NCBI RefSeq assembly: GCF_012524205.1 | Contig: NZ_JABACI010000004.1 | Coordinates: 124,001-188,000, forward strand | Origin: Microbacterium salsuginis | Lineage (GTDB): Bacteria; Actinomycetota; Actinomycetes; Actinomycetales; Microbacteriaceae | Direction: 5' to 3' | DNA length: 64,000 bases | Shown: positions 45,182 to 53,960 of the stretch, piece after piece | How the letters are laid out: every line of letters begins with the position of its first letter | Numbering within the stretch: the stretch's first letter is position 1 | Notes under the pieces: model-generated | What the model saw: the letters and a program-made list of their open reading frames with translations, nothing else | What the model was told of the DNA's origin: nothing | Database searches by the model: none | Made by a program: the position numbers and the translations under genes

Positions 45182-45246
45182 GGGTTCGTTCGTCACATAT
45201 GTACGCGACACGCCGCTCTCGGCGTACACAGGTGACGAACGAACCC
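45182..45246. terminator. Long interrupted palindrome downstream of the His-rich regulator
   Basis: Perfect 15-nt arms GGGTTCGTTCGTCAC and GTGACGAACGAACCC enclose a second stem (GTACGC/GCGTAC) and a small GC hairpin. It is 28 nt past the stop codon, so it most likely acts as a terminator. Confidence 0.6.
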
Positions 45247-45302
45247 CGGGGGCGGCGACCGGCGTAACGCGCGCGCCACACGGGGCGGGCACAATGGGGC
45301 GC

Positions 45303-45995
45303 GTGACTTCGACGCCCGCCCTCCTCGCGATCTCGCACGGCACGTCGTCCGCCGAAGGGCAGGCAGCGGTGTCGGCTCTGGTGGATGCCGTCGCGCGGCA
45401 GCTCCCGGACGTCACGGTGCGACTGGGACATGTGGATGTGCAGCAGCCCGACGTCGCGGCATCCCTCGACGCGTTTCCTCCGGGGCAGCCCGTCGTGATC
45501 GTGCCGCTGCTGCTGTCGGCCGGGTACCACGTGCGGGTAGACCTCAAGAAGCAGACCGCGGGGCGTGAAGGCGTCGCGATCGCGCCGGCAATGGGTCCTG
45601 ATCCACGACTCGTCGAGACGCTGATCGAACGACTCTCGCCGCTCGATGTCGCGCCCGGCGACGCCGTCGTGCTCGCGGTCGCAGGCTCGAGCGACGACCG
45701 CGCGAACGAGGACTGCCGGGAAGTGGGACGGATGCTGGGCGCCCGACTGGGCCGGCAGGTCGACGTCGGCTTCCTCGCGGCCGCCGACCCGAGGCTCGAC
45801 GTCGCGGTCACCTGGGCGGCAACCGCAGCAGAGCGAGTGGTCGTCGCGAACTACCTGCTGGCACCCGGCTACTTCCATGACCTCGCCGTGCGGCTCGCGG
45901 GATCAGCACCGGTCGCGCGCCCCCTGCTGGACGACGACGAACCCGCGGCGGGACTGTCCCAGCTCGTGATCGACCGGTACCGGGACTCGCTGTAG
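45303..45995 (+). CDS. CbiX/sirohydrochlorin chelatase-like protein
   Basis: About 230 residues with two tandem CbiX-type half-domains. The first starts LLAISHGTSSAEGQ, where His is the expected metal ligand; the second starts VVLAVAGSSDDRAN, where the His is replaced. In the family this inserts Co2+ or Fe2+ into sirohydrochlorin for cobalamin or sirohaem. The GTG at 45303 has no SD but lies 8 nt after a -10-like ACAAT, suggesting a leaderless mRNA; ATG 45294 is the alternative. No other tetrapyrrole genes are nearby. It converges on pstB with a 6-nt gap. Confidence 0.82.
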   Translation: MTSTPALLAISHGTSSAEGQAAVSALVDAVARQLPDVTVRLGHVDVQQPDVAASLDAFPPGQPVVIVPLLLSAGYHVRVDLKKQTAGREGVAIAPAMGPDPRLVETLIERLSPLDVAPGDAVVLAVAGSSDDRANEDCREVGRMLGARLGRQVDVGFLAAADPRLDVAVTWAATAAERVVVANYLLAPGYFHDLAVRLAGSAPVARPLLDDDEPAAGLSQLVIDRYRDSL

Positions 45996-46001
45996 CGCCT
46001 G

Positions 46002-47951
46002 CTACCCGAAGCGGCCGTTGACGTAGTCGTAGGTGCGCGGGTCGATCGGGTCGGAGAACATCGCGTCGGTGTCGCCGTGCTCGACGATCGCGCCGGGCGT
46101 GCCCTGGGATGCGAGGAAGAATGCGCACTGCTGCGACACGCGCTGTGCCTGCTGCATGTTGTGCGTCACGATGACGATGGTCACGTCCTGCACCAGCTCG
46201 AGCATGGTCTCTTCGATGACGCGCGTCGAAGTCGGGTCGAGAGCGGAGCACGGCTCGTCCATCAGGAGCACCCGCGGCTTGATCGCGAGCGAGCGAGCGA
46301 TGCACAGGCGCTGCTGCTGACCGCCCGACAGTCCCGCGCCCGGCGCGCGGAGGCGGTCCTTCACCTCTTTCCACAGGCCGGCCTTGGTGAGGCACGACTC
46401 GACCAGCGCGTCCTTCTCCGACCGCGAGACCCGCGTGCCGGTGAGCTTGAGACCCGCCACGACGTTGTCGTAGATCGACATCGCCGGGAAGGGATTGGGC
46501 TTCTGGAACACCATCCCGATGTGCTTGCGCGCCTCGACGAGCTTGCGAGAGGCGTCGTAGATGTCCTCGCCGTCCAGCAGCACCTCCCCGGCGAGCGAGG
46601 CCGACGGAATGAGTTCGTGCATGCGGTTGAGGATCCGCAGGAACGTCGACTTGCCGCATCCGGAAGGGCCGATGAGGGCGGTGACCTGGCCGGCCGGCAT
46701 CGTGAGCGACACCCGGTCGAGCACCTGGTGATCGCCGAACCACGCCGTGATGTTGCGGCCCTCGAGCGTCGCGAGCGAGGACGGCGCGGGGTGCGCGGCC
46801 GGAGAGAACGAGAGCGACTGCGCGTTGCCGTCCTCGGCTACGAGGGCTTCGGCTCGCTCGCGACGGCGGTCGTCAGTCCCCCGCATCCAGCTGTCGTCTG
46901 CCAGGCCCGCGGCACCCGCGGTGGCGGCCGGAACCGCGACGAACTCCGTGATGTCCGACGGTGGTGTGGCCGTGGGGATGAATGTCGTCACGTCGTCGCC
47001 TGCCACCGCGGGCGCCACGTCACCGGATGCCGCGGAGGGAGTGGCGTCCAAGGGCGGACCGACGACCGCCGTGACGTCGACCGCCGGAGCATCTGCCGGC
47101 ACTTCGCCCACCGCGCGGGCGTGCGCCGCGGCGGCGGCCTGGGCGGCGGCGGCACGAGACTCGAGTTCCGCGTCGGGGGTCCCGGCCGCGGTGGCTGCGA
47201 GAGTGTCGGCTGCGGCATCCGTCTCGTCCGCCGCCGCAGGAACCTCGGCTGCGGCATCCGTCTCGTCCGCCGCCGCAGGAACCTCGGCTGCGGCATCCGT
47301 CTCGTCCGCCGCCGCAGGAACCTCGGCTGCGGCATCCGTCTCCTGGGTCTCCGCAGTGGTACGTGCCTCGTCTTCCGCAACGGCGTGGGCCTGGGCCTCC
47401 GCGGCCGCGGCGGCTGCAGCATCCGCCTGCTTCAAGGCTTCCTCGGCCGCGAGCTCGGCGGCCCGTACCGTCGCTGCGGCCGCTTCGAGCCGGACCGCTT
47501 CGGCCACCGCCGCGTCCTCGGCGGCGCGCGCCGCCTCTGCCGCGGTGAACTCTGCGAGAGCTGCCGCGGCGGCAGCCTCCGCCGCCCGCGCCGCTTCTGC
47601 GCGCCGGGCTTCGTCTGCCTCGCGTGCCTTGGCGGCCAATTCCATCGCCTCGAATTCGGCTGCTTCTCGCGCTTGTGACGCCGCGATCTGCGCGTGGACG
47701 GCCGCCTCTTCGGCTGCCGCTGCGCGCGCTCGCGCGACCTCGGCCGGCGTCAGCGGGCTCGGCTCTTCAGCGTCCCTCGCCTCCGAAGAAGCCGTGGCAT
47801 CGGGCGTCGAGGGAACCGTGGCTTCGGTGGACAGCGGCTCTTCGGATATCGCGGTGGTGGGGGCATCCGTCGAAGCCACCGTTTCTCGGGCGGTCTTCGG
47901 CTTGTCGGCGCGGGCGAAGGGACCGAAGATCCTGGTCACAGACTTTGCCAT
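46002..47951 (-). CDS. PstB-type phosphate ABC ATPase with ~400-residue Ala/Glu-rich N-terminal extension
   Basis: 649 residues. The last ~250 are a complete PstB-like ATPase: Walker [10 protein letters not shown] (428-436), Q-loop FQKPNPFP, signature [16 protein letters not shown], Walker [14 protein letters not shown] and switch His in VTHNM. Ahead of it are ~395 residues not seen in PstB proteins. They run from a short basic start, through an Ala/Glu/Arg-rich stretch (~65-210) that should form a long helix or coiled coil, to three identical 13-residue units ([13 protein letters not shown]) and a Pro/Thr-rich linker. The extension is in frame and GC-typical. It could dock the ATPase to the cytoplasmic ends of the membrane proteins encoded upstream. 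It is the last gene of the run that begins with pstC, and no phoU follows. Confidence 0.9.
   Translation of the reverse strand: MAKSVTRIFGPFARADKPKTARETVASTDAPTTAISEEPLSTEATVPSTPDATASSEARDAEEPSPLTPAEVARARAAAAEEAAVHAQIAASQAREAAEFEAMELAAKAREADEARRAEAARAAEAAAAAALAEFTAAEAARAAEDAAVAEAVRLEAAAATVRAAELAAEEALKQADAAAAAAAEAQAHAVAEDEARTTAETQETDAAAEVPAAADETDAAAEVPAAADETDAAAEVPAAADETDAAADTLAATAAGTPDAELESRAAAAQAAAAAHARAVGEVPADAPAVDVTAVVGPPLDATPSAASGDVAPAVAGDDVTTFIPTATPPSDITEFVAVPAATAGAAGLADDSWMRGTDDRRRERAEALVAEDGNAQSLSFSPAAHPAPSSLATLEGRNITAWFGDHQVLDRVSLTMPAGQVTALIGPSGCGKSTFLRILNRMHELIPSASLAGEVLLDGEDIYDASRKLVEARKHIGMVFQKPNPFPAMSIYDNVVAGLKLTGTRVSRSEKDALVESCLTKAGLWKEVKDRLRAPGAGLSGGQQQRLCIARSLAIKPRVLLMDEPCSALDPTSTRVIEETMLELVQDVTIVIVTHNMQQAQRVSQQCAFFLASQGTPGAIVEHGDTDAMFSDPIDPRTYDYVNGRFG
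47221..47337 (-). repeat. Three perfect 39-nt tandem repeats in the PstB extension
   Basis: Three identical 39-nt copies (47221-47259, 47260-47298, 47299-47337), followed by the first five bases of a fourth. Each encodes 13 residues. Perfect identity implies recent slippage and probably strain-to-strain length variation. Confidence 0.9.
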
Positions 47952-47993
47952 GGGTTGCTTCCGTTCTGAGGTGCGGGGGCCGTCGGGGCGGCC

Positions 47994-49034
47994 TCACATG
48001 AGGTTCGGGAGGAGCCGGACGATCTCGCCGGTCACCCAGAGTCCGGCGAGAAGGGTGAGCGGCGCGAAGACGATCCAGGTGCGGCGGCTGCCGACGTTGC
48101 GGTAGGCCCACACGGCGGCGACTTCGACGAGCACGAGGAACTGCAGCGCGAACACGAGCGCCCACGCCATCGAGGTGTCTCCGCGCATCTCCTGGTGCGC
48201 CCCGGGGAGGGTGGCGAATCTCGTCTGCCGCACGCCGGCCGGCTGCGTCTCGCTCGTGAGCTCGGCGTCGACGCGCGCGATTCCGGAGGGCGCATACGGC
48301 ACGCCGCGGGCCGTGGTGAGGATGACGCGGCTCTCGCCGGCTCGCAGGCGCGGCGGGGAGGGGTCTCCGGCGTAGCGAAGCCCGATCACCTCGAACGTGT
48401 GCTCGCCCTGACCGGTGGTGATGGTGAACTCGTCACCGGGCGCGAGCTCCTGGATGCGGCCGAACGGGCCCCCGTAGCCCGCAGCGCGGCCCATGATCAC
48501 ACTCACGCCGGCCTGGCCCGGCAGGCTGGTGTCGCGGCGGTGACCCGGCCCCATCTGCGTCGCCTCAGAGTCCGTGCCCTCCACGATGACCTCATGCACA
48601 CCGAGCTTCGGGATGTCGATGATGCCGACGGGTACCCCGTCCGGGAGCAGCACGTCGTTGAAGTCGCCCTCGCTCACGGGTGCGATGCCCTCCGCGGCCT
48701 GCGAGCGGAAGGTATCGCTCAGCTGCTGCTGCGCCACGAGGTGACGCACGTGTCCCACCACCGTGACGTTCAGCGCGAGGGTGAGCAGAAGCGCCGACAG
48801 CACGAGGAGCGCTCCGCGGACGGCCTGTTCCCGCGGCGACAGCGGCCGGAGCGGCTGCTGCGGCTTCGGCATCCGTCGCGGCGGCTGCGGTGGACGCTGC
48901 CCCTTGGGCAGTCGCGGCGGCTTGGGGGGCTTCGGCGGACGGGGAGGCTTCGGAGGCTTCGGCGCGGGCGGCGCGGGAGCCTCTTCGACCGCCTCGACCT
49001 CGGCGGTGTGCCGGTCGTCGCTGGTCAAGGTCAC
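47994..49034 (-). CDS. Catalytically dead sortase-like membrane protein
   Basis: 346 residues. A cytoplasmic Pro/Lys-rich N-terminus (APKPPKPPRPPKPPKPPRLP region, ~20-65) precedes a membrane helix (~73-95), a class C-like sortase barrel (~125-265) and a second membrane helix pair at the C-terminus (~285-340). The barrel keeps IDIPKLGV, VEGTDSEATQMGPGH and RDTSLPG in family order. The catalytic His site (normally TGHR) reads MGRAA (Arg183), and the catalytic Cys site (normally LxTC) reads LTTARG (Ala242); an Arg remains at 254. Transpeptidation is therefore not expected. It may act as a scaffold that binds partner surface proteins. GTG start with GGGGGG upstream. The 42-nt gap to the pstB-like gene suggests co-transcription. 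Confidence 0.82.
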   Translation of the reverse strand: MTLTSDDRHTAEVEAVEEAPAPPAPKPPKPPRPPKPPKPPRLPKGQRPPQPPRRMPKPQQPLRPLSPREQAVRGALLVLSALLLTLALNVTVVGHVRHLVAQQQLSDTFRSQAAEGIAPVSEGDFNDVLLPDGVPVGIIDIPKLGVHEVIVEGTDSEATQMGPGHRRDTSLPGQAGVSVIMGRAAGYGGPFGRIQELAPGDEFTITTGQGEHTFEVIGLRYAGDPSPPRLRAGESRVILTTARGVPYAPSGIARVDAELTSETQPAGVRQTRFATLPGAHQEMRGDTSMAWALVFALQFLVLVEVAAVWAYRNVGSRRTWIVFAPLTLLAGLWVTGEIVRLLPNLM

Positions 49035-49215
49035 CAGGCATCCCCCCGCCGCACGCGAGGACGAGCGCCCCGCTCATGCGCATGAGAATGCGAGGTGAGG
49101 GAAGGCACGGCCAATTTCCGCATGCGACTGCTACGGAGCGGATGCGCACCACTGAACGAGGCGTGAACGTGGCGCACACGGCGAGTGGATGGCGCGACCC
49201 GCGGCACGACGACAC

Positions 49216-50028
49216 TCATCTGCCGGGCAGGCGGAGGGCGAGTCCGAGCCCGCGACGGCTGAACAGCCACCACAGCAAACCGCTCGCGGCACCGATCCCG
49301 CTGACGAGGGAGAGCACGAAAAGCGGCGGCACGGCGATCGTGGTGTCGCGTGTGATCGCGTCGAGCTCGACGCCCTCGACCGTGCCCGGGGGCGTCAGCG
49401 TGACGTGCGCGTGAAGCACGAGGTGCTGGCCCAGACCGTCGATGCGCACCTGGACGCGCCTCGTCTCGTCGGGTTCGAGCGCCGCCACCGCGACGTCGTC
49501 GACATCCGCGATCCGTCCGCCGAACGCGTTGTCGATCCAGAAGCGCGCGGTCGAATCGAACGCGGTGGCCGACGTGTTGCGCACGACGAAGTCGAGGGTC
49601 ACATGGCCGTTGCCGATGGCGATCGACGGCGATGCGGTCGCGGTGAGCCCGCTCATCGCGAGAATGCCGCCCGCCACAGCCGGATCGTCGCCGAGCGCAT
49701 CGTCCGCCGCGCTCGGGTCGGGGATGGTCGCCTGCGTCACGTCGGCGGCCACCGGAGGCCCGGGACGCGGCGGAATCACGGGCGGTCGCCCGGGCGGCGG
49801 TCCCGGCGGTGTGAACGTGGGGCGCGGAGTCGGTTCGACCCCGTCGGTGACGTCGACCGTGAGGTTGCCCTCGTCGATGGTCTCGGCGGCGGCATGCTGC
49901 ACGGGGAGGCCGATGACGTCCGTCGAGAGCAACGCGGTGAGGGCGAGGCACAGTGCGCCGGCGCGCAGCCATCGGGTCCGCCGCATCCCCTCGCCGCCCT
50001 GATCGATGAGCGGGCGCGAGCCGGTCAC
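49216..50028 (-). CDS. Secreted, C-terminally anchored beta-sandwich protein (short paralogue of the DUF916 protein)
   Basis: About 270 residues. Signal peptide, then a Pro-rich linker (PTFTPPGPPPGRPPVIPPRP), one Ig-like domain (~120-235) and a C-terminal membrane helix with a short basic tail. The Ig-like domain and the segment before the helix match the second half of the upstream DUF916 protein: SGLTATAS versus AGLTASYV, RDTTIAVPP versus RDTILIAPP. It therefore looks like a partial duplicate that lost the DUF916 domain. The GTG at 50028 overlaps the upstream stop by 4 nt (GTGA), implying coupled translation; an ATG at 49986 is possible. Both proteins would present a sandwich at the outer membrane face. 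Confidence 0.75.
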   Translation of the reverse strand: MTGSRPLIDQGGEGMRRTRWLRAGALCLALTALLSTDVIGLPVQHAAAETIDEGNLTVDVTDGVEPTPRPTFTPPGPPPGRPPVIPPRPGPPVAADVTQATIPDPSAADDALGDDPAVAGGILAMSGLTATASPSIAIGNGHVTLDFVVRNTSATAFDSTARFWIDNAFGGRIADVDDVAVAALEPDETRRVQVRIDGLGQHLVLHAHVTLTPPGTVEGVELDAITRDTTIAVPPLFVLSLVSGIGAASGLLWWLFSRRGLGLALRLPGR

Positions 50029-51203
50029 GTCGCCGGTCCCGCGCCGGCCCCGACGACCTCACGCTCGGCCTCGGCCTTTCGCTTCGCCTCGGCCTCGGTG
50101 TAGGCGACCCACTCGGCAGCCCGCTTCGCATCGACGTTGCGGCGCCAGCGGCGGAACAGCACGAACCCGATGATCAGAACGAGCGCGATGAGCACGATCC
50201 ACGGCGGCGCGATCAGGATCGTGTCGCGCGATGTCGCAGGCACCCCCAGGCGCTTGGTGTCGTCGTCGCCCTCCACGAACGGGGTGAGGGTGACGTTCGC
50301 GCTGAGGTATCCCCAGCTGGCGATACCGGGAAGGTCGGTTTCATATGTCCGGGTGCTGCCCGGGAGCAGTTCCGGGATGCCGTCACCCTGCTTGCCGCCT
50401 GTGGGGATGCCGAACCACGTCGACGCCGCGACCGTCACGTTCGAGGCGAGCGCGATGTTGCCGGTGTTCTCGACGGTGTAGTGCACGCGGACCGCCCCGG
50501 TCAACGGGTTCCACCAGTCGCCGACGTACGACGCGGTGAGCCCAGCGATCGAGAGCCCTGCCTGGATGTCGCCCGAGACGCGCAGGTACATGCGGGTGCC
50601 GAGCCGGCGATCGAGTGTGACCTGACCGCTGGGACTCTGCACGGATGCCGCGATTCCGCCCGCGTGGTCGCCGGGAGTGGCTTCGGCGGGAATGCTGATC
50701 GTGAAAGGCACGACACGCGACTCGCCGGGTGCGAGGTCGAACTGCAGCCGGTTGGCGCCGTTCTCGAAGGTGACCCACGAGCCGACGTCGACCGGTGGGG
50801 CACTGGTCTCGAGGAGCGCGAACTCGCCATCGTCGTCGTTGAACGCGTCCGTCGAGAGGATGGTGAATGACTGCGCCGTCGTACCCGTGTTGCGTACGAG
50901 GTAGTGGTCGGCGACCTGCTGACCCGGATCGGCGCTGTAGCTGAAGCGCGTGCGGCCATCGGGATTGCCGGCCGCGTCCGACGGGACGCCCGAGATGCCG
51001 ATGGTGTCTTCCGCCGCGGCGCGTCCGGGGTTCGGGTCGAGAAGACTCAGCCCAGCGCCGGCCAGAAGGGCGACCAGGGCGACGGCGAAGGCCCGGCGCA
51101 CACCACGGGGGGCGCGACGGGCGGAAGGGGCGGGAAGGGCTGCTGCGGTCACTGGCGGAGACGTTTCGTTCGGGCCGGCTGGCGTACGGAGGGGAACCGA
51201 CAC
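50025..51203 (-). CDS. DUF916-type (WxL-interacting-like) membrane protein
   Basis: About 390 residues. Signal peptide (RRAFAVALVALLAGAGLSLL). Residues ~65-195 form a DUF916-like beta domain (PGQQVADHYLVRNTGTTAQSF; LAPGESRVVPFTISIPAEATPGDHAGGI). A second sandwich spans ~205-320, a membrane helix follows (IVLIALVLIIGFVLFRRWRR), and the cytoplasmic tail is charged and helical (~350-390). In Firmicutes, DUF916/DUF3324 proteins bind WxL-domain surface proteins and are encoded beside them. Here the gene just upstream encodes a WxL-like protein, so the same partnership is likely. The start is uncertain: GTG 51203 lies just past a hairpin, GTG 51151 is possible, and neither has a clear SD. Confidence 0.8.
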   Translation of the reverse strand: MSVPLRTPAGPNETSPPVTAAALPAPSARRAPRGVRRAFAVALVALLAGAGLSLLDPNPGRAAAEDTIGISGVPSDAAGNPDGRTRFSYSADPGQQVADHYLVRNTGTTAQSFTILSTDAFNDDDGEFALLETSAPPVDVGSWVTFENGANRLQFDLAPGESRVVPFTISIPAEATPGDHAGGIAASVQSPSGQVTLDRRLGTRMYLRVSGDIQAGLSIAGLTASYVGDWWNPLTGAVRVHYTVENTGNIALASNVTVAASTWFGIPTGGKQGDGIPELLPGSTRTYETDLPGIASWGYLSANVTLTPFVEGDDDTKRLGVPATSRDTILIAPPWIVLIALVLIIGFVLFRRWRRNVDAKRAAEWVAYTEAEAKRKAEAEREVVGAGAGPAT

Positions 51204-51206
51204 GCC

Positions 51207-51241
51207 GTGTGGGAAAGACGCACACGGCGCCTTTCCCACAC
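51207..51241 (-). terminator. Hairpin between the WxL-like gene and the DUF916 gene
   Basis: GTGTGGGAAAG ... CTTTCCCACAC, 11-bp perfect stem with a 13-nt loop, 34 nt after the WxL-like stop. It could terminate most transcripts and let less through to the DUF916 genes, giving many surface subunits per membrane anchor. Confidence 0.65.
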
Positions 51242-51274
51242 GGGTGTCACATGGTGGTGACGATGTCTCGAGAC

Positions 51275-52690
51275 TTACTTCGAGACGAGGTCCAGCGTCA
51301 GGACCGCGTTGTGCACGCCCTTGGCCGCGTTGATCGGAGCCTTGAAGGTGAGCTCGGTGTCGACGACCGCACCCTCGAACTCGCCCGTGGCCGAGCCCGG
51401 AGCACCCTCGGCCAGCACACCGAAGGTGCCCTCACCCGCGAGCTTCGGGGCACCGGCGGTGATGCCGGGGAAGAGCGTCGTGCCGACGGGGGCGTAGCCG
51501 AGCGCGCTCGCCTCGACGGTGGTCGCGCCGGGGCCCGTGAAGGCCGACGACGTGATGTTCAGGTTCCACCCCGACAGCACGTCGCGGTCGTCGAACACCG
51601 TGACAGCGCCGAGGTCGACCGGAGCCGACACGCGGTTACGACGGACGTCACCGAGGTCGATCGACTGCGCCGCGGGAGCGACGAGCGCGAACTTGCCCGA
51701 GTTGGTCACCTCGACCGAGAGGTCGGTGGTGTCCTGGTTCGGCGGCAGGGTCGCGGTCAGGGTGAACGCGTCCCAGCCGACGAGGATCTCGTCGCCTTCG
51801 CCATCGAGCTCGTAGAGGAAGAGCTTGTGCGCGGCGTTGGCGGCAAGGCCCTCACCGGCGACGTCGACCGAGCCGTTGCCGTCGGCATCCAGCGTCACGG
51901 TGCCGAGGTCGATGCGCGCACCGGCCGCGTAGACGCCCACGTTCAGCGTCTTGTTGGCGTTCGCGGTACCACCGGCGATCGGAACCACGGTGGTGTCGAC
52001 CGCGGGCTCGGCGCTGCCGAGCTCAGCGCCGACGAGCTCAGCCTCCTCGATCACGTCGACAGGAGCGGCACCTTCGAGAACGCTCGGGGTGACCGTGTAG
52101 TTGCCCGTGCCCGGCTCGATGGTGATCTCACGGTAGACCGCGCCCGCCACCTGAACACCGTTGAGGTTGGTGTACGCGATGCCGTACCAGTAGGTGCCAC
52201 CCGCCGCGATGTCGTCTGCGATGCCACCGGGGCCGTCGACGAAGGACTCGAGGGTCAGCGACGGCTGCAGCGTGCCGCCGTTGGGACCGGCGGCCGCGTC
52301 CACGTGGTAAGCGTTCCACGTGTTGATACCGCCCATGAGGTCGGTCGAATTCTTCTCGGAGATGAAGGCGTACACACCGGTGAACGTCGTCGCACCGGTC
52401 ACGGGACGCGTCGCTGCCGCGTTGATCTCGGCATCGACGTTCGTCGCGCTGGCCGATCCGATGATCGTCTCGTCCTTGGCGTAGCTGCGGGTCCCGTCGC
52501 TGTCGGCGGGCTCCCCGGTGTTTCCGTCGAAGAGGAAGAAGCCGCCCTTGGAGCCCGCCGCAGCGGAGCCCTCGGGCTGAGGGTTGATCGGGTCGCCGGG
52601 AGCGGCGTTCGCGGCACTGGCGCCGCCGCCGACGAGAGCGAGTGCGATGGCACCGGCCGCGGCCGCCTGCCACTTCTTGCTGATGTTCAT
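51275..52690 (-). CDS. Secreted WxL-like surface protein
   Basis: 471 residues. Signal peptide ending ASAANA. Residues ~30-230 form a beta-rich domain (GGFFLFDGNTGEPADSDGTRSY; TYWYGIAYTNLNGVQVAG). An Ig-like domain spans ~230-330. The last ~140 residues read SGKFALVAPAAQSIDLGDV ... LSGWNLNITSSAF ... AVLTLDLVSK, resembling a WxL domain: the Trp-x-Leu of the first motif is present, while the terminal Trp is replaced. No sorting signal or membrane helix is present, so retention would rely on a WxL-type non-covalent interaction, consistent with the DUF916 gene just downstream. GAAGGA precedes the ATG. Probably the abundant structural surface component of this locus. Confidence 0.72.
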   Translation of the reverse strand: MNISKKWQAAAAGAIALALVGGGASAANAAPGDPINPQPEGSAAAGSKGGFFLFDGNTGEPADSDGTRSYAKDETIIGSASATNVDAEINAAATRPVTGATTFTGVYAFISEKNSTDLMGGINTWNAYHVDAAAGPNGGTLQPSLTLESFVDGPGGIADDIAAGGTYWYGIAYTNLNGVQVAGAVYREITIEPGTGNYTVTPSVLEGAAPVDVIEEAELVGAELGSAEPAVDTTVVPIAGGTANANKTLNVGVYAAGARIDLGTVTLDADGNGSVDVAGEGLAANAAHKLFLYELDGEGDEILVGWDAFTLTATLPPNQDTTDLSVEVTNSGKFALVAPAAQSIDLGDVRRNRVSAPVDLGAVTVFDDRDVLSGWNLNITSSAFTGPGATTVEASALGYAPVGTTLFPGITAGAPKLAGEGTFGVLAEGAPGSATGEFEGAVVDTELTFKAPINAAKGVHNAVLTLDLVSK

Positions 52691-52732
52691 TTCAGTCCTT
52701 CGTTTGGGGTGAATCTCGGATGATGCGGGAGG

Positions 52733-53818
52733 TCAGGAGCGGAGGTTGGCGCGCACGGGCACGGTCGTGGACGGCGCGAGGAAGCCGAACTTCTTCTTCA
52801 CCGCACCGGCCTGGCTCGAGAGCGAGCCGTGGTTGCCGAGCTTCGGGCCCTGGTTGCTCACGAGATTCGCGAGCTTGGCGTCGAAGGCGGCGTTACCGGC
52901 GGTGATGCGCGCGTTCTCGACCACGATGTACGTGTCGCGTCCCCACGTGGTGTCGGCGTAGAAGGCCGCGTTCGGAGCCATCGACGTCCCCGTGCCGGTG
53001 ACAGCGGGCACGCCGGCGATCGGCGAGCCGATCTTGACGCCTGCTCCGCGGCGGTCGATGCCCGCACCGGTGTTCTGGGCCACCCACTGCGCCGCCGACA
53101 TCGCGGTCACGCCGTTGGCCGGGAACGCAGTGCCGTCGAAGAGCTTGGAGGTGTCGTGCTCCTGGCCCACGACGACGCAGTCGCCGAGGGTCGCGTCGGT
53201 CACGCCGATCTTGGACATGAAGTCCGAGCGCGTGCCCGAACCAGGCTGCGGGATGACAGGAATCGCAGTCACGCCGCCGATGGTCGTCGCCGTGCACTCG
53301 AAGAGGCTCTTCAGCGCCGCTTGGCTGATGTTGTCGAACGCCGCGTTCGCGCCACCCGAGTGCGCGTAAGAGAGCGCATCGCGACCAAACGGGATGTAGG
53401 CGAGGGGTCCGGTCGGGTTGGCGAGCGAGCCGGCTCCCGACGACGAGCGTGCGACGTCGACCTGACCGGTGATGGCCGTGCCCTGGTACGCGGCACCGTC
53501 GATCGAACGGCTCAGCGCCGACACGCCGGAACCGGACCCGTTCGGGCGCACGAACCGCGGGCCGTTCACCTTCGTCTGGATCTGCGCGGAACCGGTGGCG
53601 TCGAACGAGCCGACGGGCGAGTCGCCGGCAGTCGAGCGCACCGAGCCGCCCGAGATCGTGGTGCCGTTCGCGAGTGCGTTGAGCACATCCTGCAGGGTGT
53701 CGGAGCCGACGATCGCGTAGTTGGAGACCGGCTCGGCGTGTGCCGCGGGAGCGACGGCGAACAGCGTTGCCGCCAGGCCGACAGCGGCACCGGCAGCGAT
53801 AAACTTCCTCTTGTTCAC
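52733..53818 (-). CDS. Secreted PstS-fold phosphate-binding-like protein
   Basis: 361 residues. Signal peptide ending AAHA, then a type 2 periplasmic-binding fold. IVGSDTLQDVLNALAN, RPNGSGSGVSALSRSIDG and VDVARSSSG occupy the positions where PstS proteins contact phosphate through Ser/Thr/Asp. There is no lipobox, membrane helix or sorting signal, so it is released or bound to a partner. GTG start with AAAGGAAAG upstream. It is the first gene after a 200-nt gap that contains a 39-nt motif also present before pstC, and is followed 42 nt on by the WxL-like gene. It might bind phosphate or another oxyanion, or serve structurally. Confidence 0.78.
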   Translation of the reverse strand: MNKRKFIAAGAAVGLAATLFAVAPAAHAEPVSNYAIVGSDTLQDVLNALANGTTISGGSVRSTAGDSPVGSFDATGSAQIQTKVNGPRFVRPNGSGSGVSALSRSIDGAAYQGTAITGQVDVARSSSGAGSLANPTGPLAYIPFGRDALSYAHSGGANAAFDNISQAALKSLFECTATTIGGVTAIPVIPQPGSGTRSDFMSKIGVTDATLGDCVVVGQEHDTSKLFDGTAFPANGVTAMSAAQWVAQNTGAGIDRRGAGVKIGSPIAGVPAVTGTGTSMAPNAAFYADTTWGRDTYIVVENARITAGNAAFDAKLANLVSNQGPKLGNHGSLSSQAGAVKKKFGFLAPSTTVPVRANLRS

Positions 53819-53852
53819 AACTTTCCTTTTCTCATGAGGGTTGGTGTGACAT

Positions 53853-53900
53853 CCGGTCGCTCCGTGAACGACCGTCTTGGCGGCTCCCTGGCAGGGGAGC
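53853..53900 (-). promoter_or_regulatory. Two hairpins in the leader of the PstS-fold gene
   Basis: CGGTCG ... CGACCG (53853-53873) and GGCTCCC-N6-GGGAGCC (53881-53900) lie in tandem between the shared 39-nt motif and the start codon at 53818. They may be leader RNA structure. I do not recognise a riboswitch class. Confidence 0.35.
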
Positions 53901-53960
53901 CGTCAAGTCTTCGGGCAGGTCCGGGTGGTTTCCTGCCCTGTCCTCAGGCTCCGAGCCGCA

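Noticed and set aside
45182..45246. MITE or transposon end
   Set aside because: No target duplication is apparent and only one copy is seen; position and shape fit a terminator.
47221..47337. CRISPR-like array
   Set aside because: Copies are directly abutting, have no spacers and are in frame within a coding sequence.
47994..49034. Functional class C sortase for the LPxTG proteins of this window
   Set aside because: Both catalytic positions are substituted (His to Arg, Cys to Ala).
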